NCBI GenBank assembly: GCA_000727475.1 | Contig: KL647314.1 | Location: 356,363-420,362 of the forward strand | DNA from: Sarcocystis neurona | Lineage: Eukaryota > Apicomplexa > Conoidasida > Eucoccidiorida > Sarcocystidae | Direction of reading: 5' to 3' | Length of the DNA stretch: 64,000 bases | Part shown: positions 55,801 through 64,000 of the stretch, one piece after another | Numbering within the stretch: position 1 is the first letter of the stretch | Layout of the letters: each line of letters opens with the position of its first letter | Made by a program: the position numbers and the translations under genes | Notes under the pieces: model-generated | The model's database searches: none | What the model was told of the DNA's origin: nothing | The model's input: only the letters and a program-made list of their open reading frames with translations

Positions 55801-58080
55801 TGCAGCACCACCTGCGGCACGACCTGACGCCGCCGCAACCTCCCCTGCTGTTCCGGCGGAAGCGCCATCCGCGTGGCTCGCGCCGTTGTTGCTGCCGCTG
55901 CCCCCGCCGTCACGCAGCCCGTCACTGCCGCTGCTGCTGTCTGGTCTCGCTGCGCTTACCACCACACGTGCAGAGCAAACGCTGTCTGCTGGCGGGTGCC
56001 TCGCGCCTGCTGCGTCGGCCTCTGCCGCTGTGACTCTCCTTGTTCTCTCTGCTTCTGAACGAGCTGCCGTGGTACTGTCGGCCTGCGGAGCTGCTGTTGC
56101 TGCTGCTGTGCCGCCTCTACTCGCACGACCCAGCGCAGCAGCTGCTGCCCCTGCAGATGGACGTCCACCAGTTGTTATTCCGCCCGCTGTATCTCCTAAT
56201 CCTGCACGTGTTCCATCTGCCTCTGCAGGAGTTGACGAGGCGCGGGGTATTATGGCTGCTGCTGCTGTTGCGTTGACCTGCCGCTCTGCTGTTCCTGCTA
56301 CTGCTATCTCCACCGCATCGACGACGTCCACATGCGGGGCTGCAGCAATTGCACCCGGTGCTGCTCGCGATGTTGCTGCTGCTGCTACCCCGCCACATTC
56401 GTCTGCTGCTGACAGTCTCGTCAATCCTGCACCACCGCCGCACGACGACGCCGACCCCTCCGGTCGTGCTGCGGTACCGACGTCTGCTCGCGCTGCTTCA
56501 ATGTTGACTCCCCACGTTGCGACAGCAGCAGTCTTTTCTTCCTTCTGTTCTTCGCCTCGGGTCTCCCCTTGCTGCGTTACACGCTCTTCTTCGTTCTGCT
56601 GCTGCAGCAGACCGCCTCCTCCTGAACGGCCGTCTGCTGTCCCTCTCTTGCTTCCTGCAGCCGCCTGCTGCCCCGGCTGCGCCTCCTGCGGCTGCTGCTG
56701 CTTCTTCTCCAGACTCTGTGGCGGCAGCGGTTCACTCTCTGCTCCAGGGGCAGCCTCCTGCTGCTGCTGTCGGGTCTCCTCCCCCGTCGCCGACCCGGAC
56801 CCCTCCTCCCCCACCCCACGTCCGGCGTCGCTGCTCCCCTTGACGTCTTCGGCGTCCTTTCCGCTGCTCTCGGTCCTTTTTTCTTCTCCACCGGTGCTGT
56901 TGGACGTGGGTGTTCCCTCCGCGTGGCTGCTGCCGGTGCTGCGGGCTTCCGCAGGCCCGGCTGGTGGGGGGCGGGCAGGGCCGATAAATCTGCGGGTCTC
57001 GGGACGGTGCTGGAGCGCAGCCAAGTTGCTCTGCGACCGCCGCAGCGCCGCCTCGAAGGCTGCAGCAGGTCCGGGCCCGAGCTTCGCGTGGACTGTGGGG
57101 TCAAACGCAAAGGTGGACGGAGGGTAGAGCGACGGGTTGACCCGCACCTGTGTATACAGCTCCTCCAGCTGCTGCATGAAGCCAGGGTTCGGCTTCGCGT
57201 ACGGCCTGCTGTGCTGCACGAACGCCAGGGCAGAGGCAGCAGAAAATCTGTAGTAGCGGATTAAATAGGAGCAAACCAAGGCAACAGAACGGGAGACCCC
57301 CTGCTGGCAGTGCACGAGCACGCCTCCATTCTCCCGTATTCTCGCGCGCTCCAGCAGACCCCACACCGTCTCGTAGTACCGAGACAAGTTCTCTGCTGCG
57401 CTGTCTGATATGTCTACGCGGTAGTATTCCAAGCTCGTTCGCCCCGCCAGCACCCGTGGCACGCCCCCCCCTCCTCCTCCTCCTGCTACGTCTCTCGCTG
57501 CTGCGCCAGCTGCTGCTGCTGCAGCCGAAGCGCCCTCTCCACTGGCAGCAGCAGCAGCAGCTGCGGCGAGCCCCTCGCCACCAGCTGCAGCAGCAGATGA
57601 AGAAGACGGAGGGGCGGCTGCGCCGATCTGGCGTAAAGGACGCGGGGAAGGGGAAGAAGAAGAAGCAGCAGCAGACGCCGGGAGGCTGGTGCTGGCTTGC
57701 GAAGAAGCAATCACCAGAGTCTTTTGATTCTGGTAGTAATGCGGCAAGCCGCCGGCGCCTACTTCTGGTGTACAGTTGATAATGTATGCGATGCCTCGCT
57801 GCCGCAGCAAAGTGTAGTCCTTCGCGAATGTCCGGTCTCCGACGTACAGCCAAGAAAAGTAGCCGAAGTCCAGTGGCGGATACAGCGCACCCGAAGAGGA
57901 GCACGAAGATGAGGAAGAAGATAAAGAAGCAGCAGCAGAGCCTCGCACACTTCCTCCTGCACGCGATCGCCGCGATAGACGCATCATGGGCCTCTCGCTG
58001 CACCTGCTGAATGTCCTGCAGCTGCCAAGTCTGCTCGCTCGAAGGCTGCTGCTCTGATCTACGCCCTCTGCAGCTCTCAC
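52822..58080 (-). CDS. Dual-specificity phosphatase with in-domain insert and giant SR-rich tail
   Basis: A minus-strand frame of up to 1752 codons. An ATG pair at 57987 gives an alternative start at residue 32. The catalytic domain spans residues 66-313: LYPPLDFGYFSWLYVGD, IAYIINCTPEV, then YYRVDISDSAAENLSRYYE and the P-loop HCQQGVSRS (Cys258, Arg264). Asp226 lies 32 residues before the Cys, the spacing of the general acid in VHR. The C-terminal RPYAKPNPGFMQQL is typical. DSPs dephosphorylate phospho-Ser/Thr/Tyr, and some act on RNA or lipids; the substrate here is unknown. Residues about 120-212, an Ala/Gly/Ser insert, interrupt the domain (an intron cannot be excluded). Residues 330-1020 are Ala/Gly/Glu-rich and disordered; about 1030-1752 is SR-rich with SRSDSN repeats. 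The tail suggests a nuclear, RNA-linked role (inference). Plus-strand frames opposite are shadows. Confidence 0.85.
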   Translation of the reverse strand: MRAAEGVDQSSSLRASRLGSCRTFSRCSERPMMRLSRRSRAGGSVRGSAAASLSSSSSSCSSSGALYPPLDFGYFSWLYVGDRTFAKDYTLLRQRGIAYIINCTPEVGAGGLPHYYQNQKTLVIASSQASTSLPASAAASSSSPSPRPLRQIGAAAPPSSSSAAAAGGEGLAAAAAAAASGEGASAAAAAAGAAARDVAGGGGGGGVPRVLAGRTSLEYYRVDISDSAAENLSRYYETVWGLLERARIRENGGVLVHCQQGVSRSVALVCSYLIRYYRFSAASALAFVQHSRPYAKPNPGFMQQLEELYTQVRVNPSLYPPSTFAFDPTVHAKLGPGPAAAFEAALRRSQSNLAALQHRPETRRFIGPARPPPAGPAEARSTGSSHAEGTPTSNSTGGEEKRTESSGKDAEDVKGSSDAGRGVGEEGSGSATGEETRQQQQEAAPGAESEPLPPQSLEKKQQQPQEAQPGQQAAAGSKRGTADGRSGGGGLLQQQNEEERVTQQGETRGEEQKEEKTAAVATWGVNIEAARADVGTAARPEGSASSCGGGAGLTRLSAADECGGVAAAATSRAAPGAIAAAPHVDVVDAVEIAVAGTAERQVNATAAAAIIPRASSTPAEADGTRAGLGDTAGGITTGGRPSAGAAAAALGRASRGGTAAATAAPQADSTTAARSEAERTRRVTAAEADAAGARHPPADSVCSARVVVSAARPDSSSGSDGLRDGGGSGSNNGASHADGASAGTAGEVAAASGRAAGGAAGAGRAALAPAAAAAVAAEHTAGVVTSDEEAGRQCMRGAHAETHEGGRGDSEMGSFAAAAAAKTPRRQTRLPHVAKGDTAEDGACLSQSGGEATAKTAAAGTAAASPSPAAASPPAAAAYPRAATEAARFDATAAGGDRRADTVAGCCTAGQQQSAERPASAATRSPPETAAAANITADAGAAAPASGAGAAALGGAESGSASASTEAAEVGNVVDVGVSEQRAVPGAAESDGEEEEVSFVGEKAASAAGAAAAAAAARAGLRSRSPAARPSRHFPHDSSPVRRGSKRRSSSRSEGSSRSDSISSRCESVSSRRDGASSRHQRRRRSRSSGGSSRRESSTSSNRVSSSESRKSRSVSSKSMCRRSGSRSRSSTSRRSRRSRCRGRRGSSRSRSSCRSISRNSRRRSLSSSGGRDARRSAVSHRSAASCSSSTFFSTGTAPSTSGRLSSAGPRSWSSNYDSSQNVRRTAGAGTARDAGPAYSSLRQQTDRGEKRAESRVQASDAAAAAARRMMNCSPPRGTPQRRVFLLHDASPPGGELLQQQSQLQQHWPMRVAGRSSAATAAVSPSAPASSSSLAASQVSRYYWGGRSSPRSREGYSSDSSNGNNGSSSSNKKGKNGDSGNGGSSPRKGFHGTDGSETLSGGRRSSRSWSRGPSDCDEDMKSRRSCRYPEGKAGVCPSDGGRSRSGSVRIGCSRDGSMRNSVSRHRDGRNDKKTDVSSRTDSDGGSRTHSRMRRSDNSSRSDSNSRSDSNSRSDSNSRSDSSSSGSRRRSGSRWKRRRVQERRRLSYFSRSPSAAARSSSLNRSSRERDWTYRNSSNRSGNGSSVRNGDGSSRGGGGDGRGRSEGGNCGRMHECMLFSPCGSRTQCSSTRAVKMRRSSSSRPMRRSNRGGGRKDHDGCSSDSGDSDTGKREIGRRREDEPCIRRRSRHSVEALRGRSRSSSSRSTDGDWSNGTRATAGVTTETAEKTAVMWIRAALRTAAGDTWQHERAVQS
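53511..53605 (-). repeat. 18-bp coding repeat (SRSDSN)n
   Basis: The plus-strand unit ctgctgttgctgtcgctc repeats four to five times. On the minus strand it encodes consecutive SRSDSN hexapeptides around residues 1490-1520 of the phosphatase frame. Perfect units indicate recent slippage expansion. Confidence 0.9.
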
Positions 58081-59440
58081 GAGGCTCCTCCCGTTCCTTA
58101 TGCACCTCCACGTAGAATGACGCTTCTGATCGCCTGCTGCTTCCGCTTCTTTTTCTACTGCTGCTGCTCGCCGCGACGCTCTGTGTACTGCTGCTGTTGC
58201 CCCTCCTTCGTCTGCTTCCAGCTAAAGTGTATCCGCTGTTGCTGGTCACTGCAGCTCCGCGGCGCCCGCCCTGCCGCTGCTCGCTGCTGCGCGACTGGTT
58301 CTGCCGGTGGCAGCTGTGTCGCTGTTCTTGCTGCTGATACTTCCTGCTGCTGCTGCGCTGCTGTGGCTTGCAGCTACGCTCTCTCTGCAGTTTTAACGCG
58401 TGACGGGTGCTGGGCAAGCCGGGACGGAGACGCGAAGGTGTCGTGCGCGCAGCAACTTTGCTGCAGCTGCTGCAGAAATTGAACAGCACGCCCTTGCAGC
58501 AGCAGTGTGTTCAGCTGTGAGCCGCGCACAGAGGGGAAGCGCGAAAGACGGCGGCCGCAGCACAGGAACGGCACCGCAGCCGAAGCGTCAGCAGCCGAAC
58601 CGACAGAAGCCGAAGCGAGAGCAGCAGGAGGGCACGTTTTTGCAGCAGTCTCAACCTTCACGCAGGCGTTGTGGCGCCTGCAGCTGTTGCTGCCTTACGA
58701 ATCCTGCTGCTACTGCTGCTATCCTTCGTCCGTCTGTGCGCACCTTGTCCTTCGACGGCCCAGCAGGAGCAGCAGAAGGGTAGAAACCCAAATGCAGCAG
58801 CAGCAGCACAGACGCAGGTGCTGACCAAGTAGCGAACTGCAGTGTGAGAGAGAAAAGCGCGTCCGCTGCTGGAGAAGTCACAGGCAGGACGCGGCAGTGA
58901 CCCGCAGCAACAAGTCAAAAGAGCAACGCCAGGGTCAGCCGCTGCGGCAGCATAACCCACCCAGCCAATGCCGCCAGACGGGCACAAGCAGCAGAAGCAG
59001 AGCACGACGCCCAGCGAACCGGTTTGCCGCGGCAGCAGGGGTCAAACAAGAGAAACGAGACAGGTGGCGTGTACACCGGCGCTGCGGCAGGCGTATGGCG
59101 TGCTGTTCTACTGGCAGCAGCACAACTAATGGCAACATATATATATACAGAGAGACGGAGGGAGCTATGCGTCGCTGAAAAGCTATCAAGCGCGGTGAGC
59201 CTCCAGCACTACGCCACAAAACTAAAAGCAGCCCCGTCGAAGTCAGCCGTACATCGATATATCTGTCCATATACAAAGGAACACACTAGTACAGAGATAT
59301 ATAGAAAGAGAGCCAGTAGCACAGACATATATGTGTATGTAACGATAGACGCTCTTCCATGTATATATACATATACTGATTGATTGCGTGCAGGAAGAAA
59401 GAAGTGAGTTAAACAGAGAAGGAAGAATACGAGGTCTGCC
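58081..59440. other. Upstream flank of the phosphatase; possible 5' exons
   Basis: The minus strand is open in another frame over 57950-58489, with a charged helical stretch YVEVHKEREEPRES and QTWQLQDIQQVQREAHDASI directly upstream of the phosphatase domain. Another minus segment (58374-58661) includes SQLNTLLLQGRAVQFLQQLQ. Either could be a 5' exon of the phosphatase gene, but no phase-consistent junction was found. A plus frame at 58400-58783 is equally open. TA motifs occur at 59140-59380. Confidence 0.3.
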
Positions 59441-59443
59441 GGG

Positions 59444-60316
59444 TTGCCAGTGACGTCTGCCGTGCCGGTGTTCGCACCATGTGGCTGGCCAGCGGGGCAG
59501 GGGAGCCGCGTGGCCGTCGAACGGCAGTTACTGCAGCGCACAGTGGCGAGAGCGCGGAAGCGACAGCAGCTCCGGTTTGCTGGCAGCAAAAGCACCTACA
59601 AGAGCCGCAGCAGGAAGAAGCCACGACACAGAGCAACGCCCTTGCCGCACCAGCGCGCGGGAGCATATGTATTGGCAGAGAAGAGGACGAATAGACTTCG
59701 GGCGAACATAGACTGGTGCAGAGCAGGCGGTGAAGCGCTGCGGGGCGACGGGAAGACCCACCCGCATGCGCGGCAGAAGATGGTATGTACGTCTGCGAGT
59801 GAAGAACAGCGCAGCCAAGACTTGGTGCTGCTGCGTCAAGAGAAACACCGGCACGTAAAACGGCAGCAGCAAGAGGGACGTCAGCGAGAGCAGCAGCCGC
59901 AGAAAAAGTGTGGCGGCAGTGGGCGAGTGGCGACTTTTCACGCCGCTGCTACGGACACATGCAACGGCACAGTATTTGCGTTCCTCCCGCGGCTGCGCAG
60001 AACTCCGAAGAAGAAACGAGTGAGGAAACAGCAAATGCCGCAGCCGCCGTCGCAGATGATGGGCGACGAAGAAAGGAGAGAGGCGCGACAAACGGCGAGC
60101 TGCGTAAAGGAAGATGCACGGGCAACATGCAGCGAAGCTGCAGGTCAAGAAGCGGTACCGGCGGTCGTATCCGCAGCAGCACTAAATAATTCAACCACCT
60201 CAGCAGCGGCACAGCAATTATGCGGTAGAAATCCGTCACAAGGCAGCAGGCAAAAGGCCACTCTCTACAAAGGAGGATACGGACATCAAAAAAGACATGA
60301 ACTGCGGAAAACATAG
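59444..60316 (+). other. 290-codon open frame, basic and Gln-rich, status unclear
   Basis: The plus frame opens at a TTG; its first ATG is at about residue 113. It is rich in Arg, Lys and Gln (KKPRHRATPLPHQR, EEQRSQDLVLLRQEKHRHVK) and has no recognised domain. The minus strand is open over much of the same interval. It could contain exons, but no defensible gene model was made. Confidence 0.25.
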
Positions 60317-60319
60317 TGG

Positions 60320-61370
60320 ATGGTGACGCAGCAGCAGCACGTCGGCACCGGCCCCGCGCCGAAGTTCCGGTGCTGGGCGAGCAAAACCCATTCCTGCATG
60401 CAGGTGCAGCAATAATTTTACAAGCAGCGTTAGCAACAAAACCGGCGACGTCAGCGACACCCCCACCAGCAACGGCAACGACCCTGCTCGGCTGCCGGGG
60501 CTGCGCGCCTGCTGCTGCCACTGCAGCTGATGCTGCGTGCCGGCGCTCTAACATGCTGCTGTTGTCATTGCGCATGCTCGCGACGCGTCCTTCTCCGCGT
60601 TGCGCTGTTTTAACGGCTCAACGGCAGCGGACCGCTGCCGTTAAAAAGCCGGGCTTTGTTTCACACGTCGAAGATAACTTTCAGCGAGCAAGAGCGGAAG
60701 GAATCAGCTGCCTTCTTCGAGGCTGCTTTGTGCGTCATTTCGCTGCCCGTTCGTCCCTGTGCAGCGCTAGGACCTGCGCCGCGGCTCCCGGGGACAGCGG
60801 CAGCAGCGGCGGTCCTTTGAAACTTCTGCTGGCCAGCACCAGCAGCAGACCAACGCCATTTCCTCATTCCACGCCGTTCCCCTCGTGCGGCTGCTATTCT
60901 TCTTCGTGTCCCTACTGATGCGTGTGTCGGCAGTGCTGCTCGTCTGCTCTTCGTGAAGGTGCTGCTGCGGGTACGTGCCGACCTGCCTGCCCTTCGCAGC
61001 TGCAGCGCGTCCTACAACAGCCTGCCTAGCAGGCTGCAGTTTCTGTCTTGTCGAGAAGCAACAGCAGCACCAACACTCGCACAGGCAGCAGCAGGGTAAG
61101 AGCAGCAGTGTCCTCAGCAGTAGCCTGAACGAAGCGGTGACAGCAAGATCAACATCACACAGCAACAGCAGCAGCCGGCCAGTCTTGCGACACAAGCGGC
61201 GACGCAACAGCAGCAGCTTCACTATAGCAGCACTGAGGAGCCTTCCCTTTCCTGCGCCATCATTTTTGTCGTCCACCTGCACGTGGGTGGTCAGTGCTGC
61301 AACTCTACAGAAACGACGTGAAGTAGTAATGTCCCTGCAGCAGGCGCTCGCTCGCCTTATCGCGTAGTGT
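60320..61370. other. GC-rich region with opposing open frames
   Basis: A plus frame at 60316-60918 contains an ATG-led stretch (MLLLSLRMLATRPSPRCAVL) that looks like a mitochondrial presequence, followed by non-repetitive sequence. Minus frames overlap throughout. CAG tracts occur at 61070-61210. No gene is assigned. Confidence 0.3.
60620..60642. repeat. Perfect inverted repeat, 11-bp arms, 1-base centre
   Basis: AACGGCAGCGG, A, CCGCTGCCGTT. It is flanked by TTTTAAC on the left and overlaps GTTAAAA on the right. Strong potential cruciform or hairpin. Confidence 0.92.
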
Positions 61371-61660
61371 TATGGGTCTGCTTGCCGCGTCTTCTCGCCT
61401 GTCTTTGTCGGCAGAGGAGGTACCACGTATATATGTGGCCACATGTATGCATGCACCAGCGTAGGTATTTTCGTAAATTTTCGCATTACTAAAGAATCCA
61501 CGTGTGTAGAGACGCGTTGTTCACTCCCCGTGTGAAGTGATCCCCGTACACATACGTATTTATATATGTGTGAACGGAGGAGCAGGGCGCTCCCTACATT
61601 TGCGTAACTCTTGGCAGTTTGTGTCCTGTTTTTTGACTTACTCCAGCTGCTTTATGGAAG

Positions 61661-61924
61661 ATGGCGACGTCGTCCTTGGGTGCTGCTGCTGCGAGACAGC
61701 TGCTGCGGTACTGCAGCACGCCGCTGGGCGGCAGCCTGCCGTGCAGCGTGGTGCCTGGGCGAGCTGCTGTGGCACTTGGTGCTGCTGGCACGCCCCCCTT
61801 CGCATGCACGCCGCGCAGGTGCTTTGCCACTTATGAGGGACAACCAGTTACCAGCGATGAACTGCTGAAAAAAAGTGACGACTGGGTTATCGAAGAAACC
61901 AACTTCTGCCTGGGACGCGTCGCT
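61661..61924 (+). CDS. First exon of a probable mitochondrial-targeted protein
   Basis: An ATG at 61661 opens 88 codons ending at a consensus donor GTCGCT|gtaagc (phase 0). The N-terminus MATSSLGAAAARQLLRYCST and the following Arg/Ala/Ser-rich, acid-free 50 residues end in RRCFA-TYEG, the look of a mitochondrial presequence with an R-x-F/Y-type cleavage region. The mature start is polar and acidic (GQPVTSDELLKKSDDWVIEE, then TNFCLGR). No family is recognised. Downstream plus-strand exons were not fixed; one possible terminal exon follows the acceptor cccacggtgcag at about 62799. The open frame past the donor (to 62041) is Gln/Pro-rich and probably intronic. Confidence 0.5.
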
Positions 61925-61929
61925 GTAAG

Positions 61930-62900
61930 CCGTGCGCGCCGGCAGCAACATGGACGGCCGCGACAACGCAGCAGAGCAGCAGCAACCCCCACACCTGCAC
62001 CAGTAGCAGGCGCAGAGCTGTCGCAGCAGGAGCAGCGATAAGTGTACCAGCGGCCGCAGAGCAGCGGGGCGGCTGCAGCAACAACAGCAACGGCAGCAGC
62101 AATTCGAGTAGCAGGGGGTAGACTCCTGCAGGCCAGCACTAGCCACAACCGCAGAAGAGCAGCAACAGCAGCAGCAGGAGGCACAGCATTCATCCCACGC
62201 TGACGATTCCGCAGCAGGAGATGGACGTGAGAGAGGAGGCGGCTGCAGCCAGTAGTAGTAGTAGTACAGCAGCCATAAGGCAGAAGAGGCGGCCGGCGAA
62301 GCACCTTTAGGAGACAGGCCTTTGCAAGGCAGCGTGAGTACAGCTGCTGCGGCAGTGAGGCAGTGTCGTATGCCGCAGGCCGCAGCTGTAGGCAGCAGCT
62401 TGAGCGGCTAAGGCAGTCCTAGTAGGGCTGCATGCAGGCGCAGCTGCAGCAACGGCAGTAACGCGCTTGCAAGGCGTGCACCTTTTCCCTGTTGCTGCTG
62501 AGAGATAGCCACATGATAGAGAACGCCGCGCGCGGCCGCAGCAGCAGCAGCTGTGTGTCCAGCTGCAGCTAGCGAGCTTCCCCGAAGAGGCAGCCGCAGC
62601 AGCACACTCCCCCCTAGGAGGCAGCACTGGCAACTACGCGGCGTAGTACTAGGCAGGGTGACACACGTTGCAGCAACAAACTTCCACAAGCAGCGGGCGC
62701 AGCGCCCCTGTGCGTCTGGCTGCAGTCGTCTGGCGGGGCGCAGATCTTGCCCTCCGCTGCTGAGAAAACTGCGAGGGTTTATCTGCTTCCCACGGTGCAG
62801 GCGCATGCTTCAACAGAAAGGCTTCTCCTGCTCCTAGTTTCGCACACATCTGTCTGTGCGGGTGTCTACCAACATACACGTGTAGGCGCGTGCCTGTGTT
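61930..62900. other. Downstream region with CAG repeats; possible further exons
   Basis: CAGCAG and AGCAGCAG stretches at 61950-62200 and GTAGTAGTAGTA near 62250. Over 62550-62840 both strands are open with protein-like readings, and no strand could be chosen. Confidence 0.35.
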
Positions 62901-63090
62901 TGTTCTACGTATATTTTGTCCGCAGCTACGTCTTAAAGACAGAGATTGATAGAGCGAAGGAGACCACACTCGCACGTATGTCTGTGTGTATACGTGCAGC
63001 GACGTGATAAGCAGCTGATACACACGAAGACGGCGATACGTGCTGACTAAACGTACTCACCTGAGATACATATATATACGTGTGCATAGG

Positions 63091-63465
63091 CGTAGTATTG
63101 ACCAGACGTATTTGTCTGATACGCATGTATGAATGTGTGGGGGTCTATATTGGCGTGCTGCTGGATAGACGCGTATAGTTGCCCAGAGAACGCATATACA
63201 TATATATGTATCTGTATACTGGCCTGTTGCCATCCAGAAGTTTCTATCTGAGGAGTATATACTTGTACGTGGGGCTATATTGGCGTCCTGCTGACTAGAC
63301 GTGCCTATCCCCATGACGTGTATATATATACGTGCATATTAGCGTGTTGCTGACTAGGCGGCTGTACCTGCTATGTATCTGTGTTAGCGTACTGTTGACT
63401 AGACGTCTTTACCTGGAATGTGTATGTATCTGCAGTAGTGCCGCAGTGCTAGCCAGACGTATATA
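63091..63465. repeat. Degenerate minisatellite, seven copies of a TTGGCGTGCTGCTGACTAGACGT-like core
   Basis: Core copies start near 63091, 63150, 63219, 63280, 63339, 63384 and 63432. The spacing is 45-69 bp with TATA/GTATCTG spacers. Sequence divergence between copies is high, so the array is old. Confidence 0.8.
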
Positions 63466-63479
63466 TATCTGCAGAACAT

Positions 63480-63860
63480 GTGCACACGTATATATATTGC
63501 CGTACGTAGGGGAGAGAGAGGGGGAGATCTGCTTCGCATTTCTACACGAGTTTGGGCGTTGCCGTGCACGCGAAAAGGGCGCGGGCTTTTCCTGCGCGCT
63601 GCTGATGGCCAGGTCGGTAGATACACAAGACTTCGCTTCTCTCGCGAGCACGTACGAGTGTGCATGGATCGTCTTCTCTGCGTTCTACACGTCCTCGCCC
63701 ATATATACACATGTGTGTATATACATATATATGAATATGTATATACGCCGTAAAGACGTCCTCCCATATATGTGCATCCATGTGCGTCGAGTGAGCCAGA
63801 GCGAGACTTTGTACACGTTGAAAGGAGGACTATTTGTATAGAAGGAGAAAAGGGAAGGCG
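63480..63860. other. Short open frames, no gene assigned
   Basis: Overlapping frames on both strands with TA motifs at 63700-63745. No recognisable domain. Confidence 0.35.
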
Positions 63861-63867
63861 GAAGAAG

Positions 63868-64000
63868 GCAGGAGAGTATGCATGTACTTTTATAGAGCAG
63901 ACCAGAGAACAGCACGTATGTGGCTGTGTCTCCAGCGTCTATTGACCGCAGCAAGGGAAGACAGGAGTGTATATATGTACTTCTATAGAGCAGACCAGAG
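63868..64000. repeat. 40-bp direct repeat, 93-bp spacing, cut by the window end
   Basis: gcaggagagtatgcatgtac..tatagagcagaccagag at 63868-63907 recurs at 63961-64000 with few changes. The second copy reaches the last base, so an array probably continues beyond the window. Confidence 0.88.

Noticed and set aside
55886..57127. 413-codon plus-strand Ala/Ser-rich frame
   Set aside because: Antisense shadow of the Ala/Gly-rich middle of the phosphatase frame; no domain.
1..64000. Telomere-like AAACCCT repeats, CRISPR-like arrays, rRNA or complete mobile elements
   Set aside because: None was seen. The spaced repeats found are irregular minisatellites or single tandem duplications, without constant-length unique spacers.

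Overview
The window looks like nuclear DNA of a coccidian parasite of the genus Eimeria. The evidence is very abundant CAG/CTG triplet arrays that can be read as poly-Gln, poly-Ala or poly-Ser, frequent TA and CA microsatellites, small exons with GT..AG introns, and proteins swollen by homopolymers. Blocks crowded with simple repeats alternate with blocks almost free of them. This fits the feature-rich (R) and feature-poor (P) segmentation known from Eimeria chromosomes. No species is claimed. Most long open frames here are by-products of triplet repeats, which are open on both strands, so I give high confidence only where protein homology or phase-consistent splicing supports a gene.

Layout. 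About 1-13.3 kb is repeat-rich and holds a minus-strand exon chain (8811-3530) with one DDT-like segment, a second minus-strand low-complexity exon (9740-10921) and an Ala/Thr/Gly repeat field (about 11.95-12.25 kb). About 13.3-22.7 kb is repeat-poor. It holds tandem duplications of 105, 204 and 93 bp and one weak five-exon candidate. An assembly gap lies at 22697-23235. About 23.2-36.2 kb is repeat-rich again, with low-complexity minus-strand frames followed by a long field of decayed GCT/GTT triplets. About 36.2-40.5 kb is repeat-poor.

The clearest gene is at 40531-46422 on the minus strand: a complete six-exon MCTS1 (MCT-1/Tma20) orthologue of 181 residues. Its exons are 53-137 bp class-sized pieces separated by repeat-filled introns of 0.65-1.33 kb. 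A possible divergent plus-strand gene follows (46.7-48.1 kb). At 52822-58080 (minus) is a very large open frame: a dual-specificity phosphatase domain with intact catalytic motif, an Ala/Gly/Ser insert inside the domain, a long disordered middle and an SR-rich tail of about 700 residues. A likely mitochondrial-targeted first exon starts at 61661, and degenerate minisatellites close the window.

The genes do not form a pathway. The two recognised ones concern translation (MCTS1) and phospho-signalling or RNA-linked nuclear processes (the SR-tailed phosphatase; the nuclear role is an inference).
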